Translations under genes and position numbers: made by a program
The notes under the pieces: generated by a model
Told to the model about the DNA's origin: nothing
What the model saw: the letters and a program-made list of their open reading frames with translations, nothing else
Databases searched by the model: none
Origin: Sphingopyxis sp.
GTDB taxonomy: Bacteria > Pseudomonadota > Alphaproteobacteria > Sphingomonadales > Sphingomonadaceae
Direction: 5' to 3'
NCBI GenBank assembly: GCA_013823985.1
Contig: PNNB01000015.1
Coordinates: 248,001-312,000 of the forward strand
Length of the DNA: 64,000 bases
In this document: piece by piece, positions 62,624 through 64,000 of the stretch
How positions within the stretch are numbered: position 1 is the stretch's first letter
How the letters are laid out: each line of letters begins with the position of its first letter

Positions 62624-64000
62624 CCGCAGCAACGCCAAACCGCAATCCTGTAGCATTGCCGCAAACCGAGTTTGCGGTGCCCGGCGTGCGCTGCGCCGGA
62701 TGTATATCCAAGCTTGAAAACGGTCTGGCACTGAACCCCGGCATTGCCGCTGCGCGCGTGAATTTCACGGCAAAGCGCGTGGCGATCACGCACCTACCGG
62801 AAATGACATTGCCGCAGCTTGTCAAAATCCTGGGCGATATCGGATTTGAAGCGGTGCCCATCGCAGGGGACATGACCGACGGGACGCAGCAGGAATCGCG
62901 GCAGATGCTGCAGGCCATGGCGGTGGCCGGTTTTGCCATGATGAACATCATGCTGCTGTCGGTTTCGGTATGGTCGGGTGCGCAAGGTTTCACCCGCGAC
63001 CTGTTCCACTGGATATCCGCGCTCATCGCCTTGCCGACGGTGGCCTATGCCGGTCGGCCTTTTTTCCGCACGGCTTGGGCGGCCCTGCGCAAAGGACGCA
63101 CCAATATGGACGTGCCGATTTCGATCGGTGTCCTGATTACAACCGCGCTCAGCCTGTTCGAAACCTTCACCCATGGGCCTCATGCCTATTTTGACGGTGT
63201 CGTCATGCTGCTGTTTTTCCTGCTCACCGGGCGCTGGCTTGACGTGGTCATGCGCAGCCGCGCGCGTGACGGTGTCAGCGCGCTGCTGAAACAGACCGCG
63301 GCAGGCGCCATGGTTTTGGGCGAAGATGGAAAAACCCGCTGGGTCGAGGCAAAGGCGCTTTTGCCCGGGATGGATATGATTATCGCCTCGGGCGAACGCG
63401 TGGCGGCCGACGGTGTGATCCTTCAGGGGCAAAGCAGTTTTGACCTTTCGCTTTTGACAGGTGAATCCGCGCCCCAGATGGCCAGTGAAGGCGATACGAT
63501 CCATGCGGGAACAATGAACATCGACAATCCCGTCACGGTGCGTGTGACCGCGGCAGGACCCGATACCGCAATTGCCGATATCGCCCGGTTGATGGAGCAG
63601 GCAGGACAAAGCAAATCGCTCTATGTGCGCGTCGCTGACCGGGCAGCGCGGCTATATGCTCCTGCTGTCCACACATTGGCGGCGGCCAGTTTTCTGGGCT
63701 GGATGTTGGCAGGGGCGGGCTGGCACGAAAGTCTCCTGATCGCAGTTGCGGTGCTGATCATCACCTGCCCCTGTGCGCTCGGTCTGGCGGTTCCGGCGGC
63801 GCAGATTGTTGTTGCGGGCGCGTTAATGCGCGCAGGGATTCTGGTGAAAGATGGCAGCGCGCTGGAACGGCTGGCCGAAGTCGACCGCGCCTTTTTCGAC
63901 AAGACCGGCACGTTGACGCTGGGCCGGCCGGAGCCCGTCAATCTCGCCGACGCCAATGCCGAACAGCAATCCATTTTGCTCGCGCTCACGCGGGCCAGCC
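62620..64000 (+). CDS. ccoI: Copper-type P1B ATPase CcoI/FixI (3' end outside window)
   Basis: The 460 visible residues are open to the window edge. The GTG start overlaps ccoH. Order: N-terminal metal-binding domain with C25-x2-C28 (GVRCAGCISKLE), membrane helices, actuator TGES (LLTGESAPQM), membrane CPC motif (IITCPCALGLAVPAA) and phosphorylation motif DKTGTLTLG. CcoI exports copper for CcoN assembly. CcoS, normally last, would be to the right of the window. Confidence 0.95.
   Translation, partial: MTAATPNRNPVALPQTEFAVPGVRCAGCISKLENGLALNPGIAAARVNFTAKRVAITHLPEMTLPQLVKILGDIGFEAVPIAGDMTDGTQQESRQMLQAMAVAGFAMMNIMLLSVSVWSGAQGFTRDLFHWISALIALPTVAYAGRPFFRTAWAALRKGRTNMDVPISIGVLITTALSLFETFTHGPHAYFDGVVMLLFFLLTGRWLDVVMRSRARDGVSALLKQTAAGAMVLGEDGKTRWVEAKALLPGMDMIIASGERVAADGVILQGQSSFDLSLLTGESAPQMASEGDTIHAGTMNIDNPVTVRVTAAGPDTAIADIARLMEQAGQSKSLYVRVADRAARLYAPAVHTLAAASFLGWMLAGAGWHESLLIAVAVLIITCPCALGLAVPAAQIVVAGALMRAGILVKDGSALERLAEVDRAFFDKTGTLTLGRPEPVNLADANAEQQSILLALTRAS

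Overview
The window looks like a chromosomal segment of an alphaproteobacterium of the order Sphingomonadales (Sphingopyxis/Sphingorhabdus-like). This is inferred from the GC-rich coding style, the panB - TPR protein - bamB - der gene order, the COQ4 family protein, the PurS-dependent short PurL, the FnrL-type regulator beside ccoNOQP-GHI, and many acyl-CoA dehydrogenase/SDR genes. No rRNA, tRNA, CRISPR array, transposase or phage gene was seen. Coding density is high except for three accessory or non-coding stretches (8.7-12.4 kb, 27.8-28.6 kb, and short regulatory gaps).

Layout: 0-8.7 kb is housekeeping (DUF455 protein cut by the window edge, M23 peptidase, ErpA, exonuclease III, small membrane proteins, a divergent TetR/GbsR regulator pair, guaA, GFA protein, purT). 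8.7-12.4 kb is a patch of small exported or lipoprotein genes of unknown function, separated by degenerate copies of one repeat. 12.4-27.8 kb returns to core genes: ArsC-like reductase, GDPD lipoprotein, an XRE/membrane-protein pair, panB, TPR-bamB-der, HPt protein, bacterioferritin with its ferredoxin (bfd), DUF418, COQ4, a sugar-lactone-oxidase-like flavoprotein and purL. 27.8-28.6 kb has no convincing gene but holds a minus-strand terminator and structured DNA.

28.6-39.6 kb is a catabolic region. An SDR and two adjacent acyl-CoA dehydrogenases lie on the minus strand. Divergent to them are an MFS carrier and a tightly coupled operon: ACAD11-like dehydrogenase, Zn alcohol dehydrogenase, APH-like kinase, two SDRs and a class-C beta-lactamase-fold hydrolase. 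The ACAD11/kinase pairing suggests 4-hydroxyacyl-CoA breakdown. 39.6-50.1 kb holds a glycosyltransferase-like protein, an EamA exporter, a CxxS thioredoxin-like protein, a GNAT, an amidohydrolase, ispG, a run of exported hydrolases (PAP2, isoaspartyl peptidase, S1/P1 nuclease, an EreA/ChaN-like protein) and an acyl-CoA carboxyltransferase. 50.1-52.7 kb has an SPFH/ribbon-helix-helix/membrane-protein operon and a LuxR-type regulator. 52.8-56.4 kb is the sulfate activation operon cysD-cysNC-cysQ. 56.4-64 kb is fnrL followed by the cbb3 oxidase operon ccoN-O-Q-P-G-H-I, with an FNR-type box before ccoN; ccoI runs off the right edge.

The least explained signals are regulatory. A 20-bp palindrome occurs on both sides of the gbsR-like gene. 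The same TGTATT-N8-AATACA palindrome occurs at two promoters 27 kb apart. Perfect palindromes lie before the SPFH operon and the LuxR-type gene. A possible minus-strand non-coding transcript lies at 27.9-28.4 kb. No defence system or clearly new enzymatic system was found.
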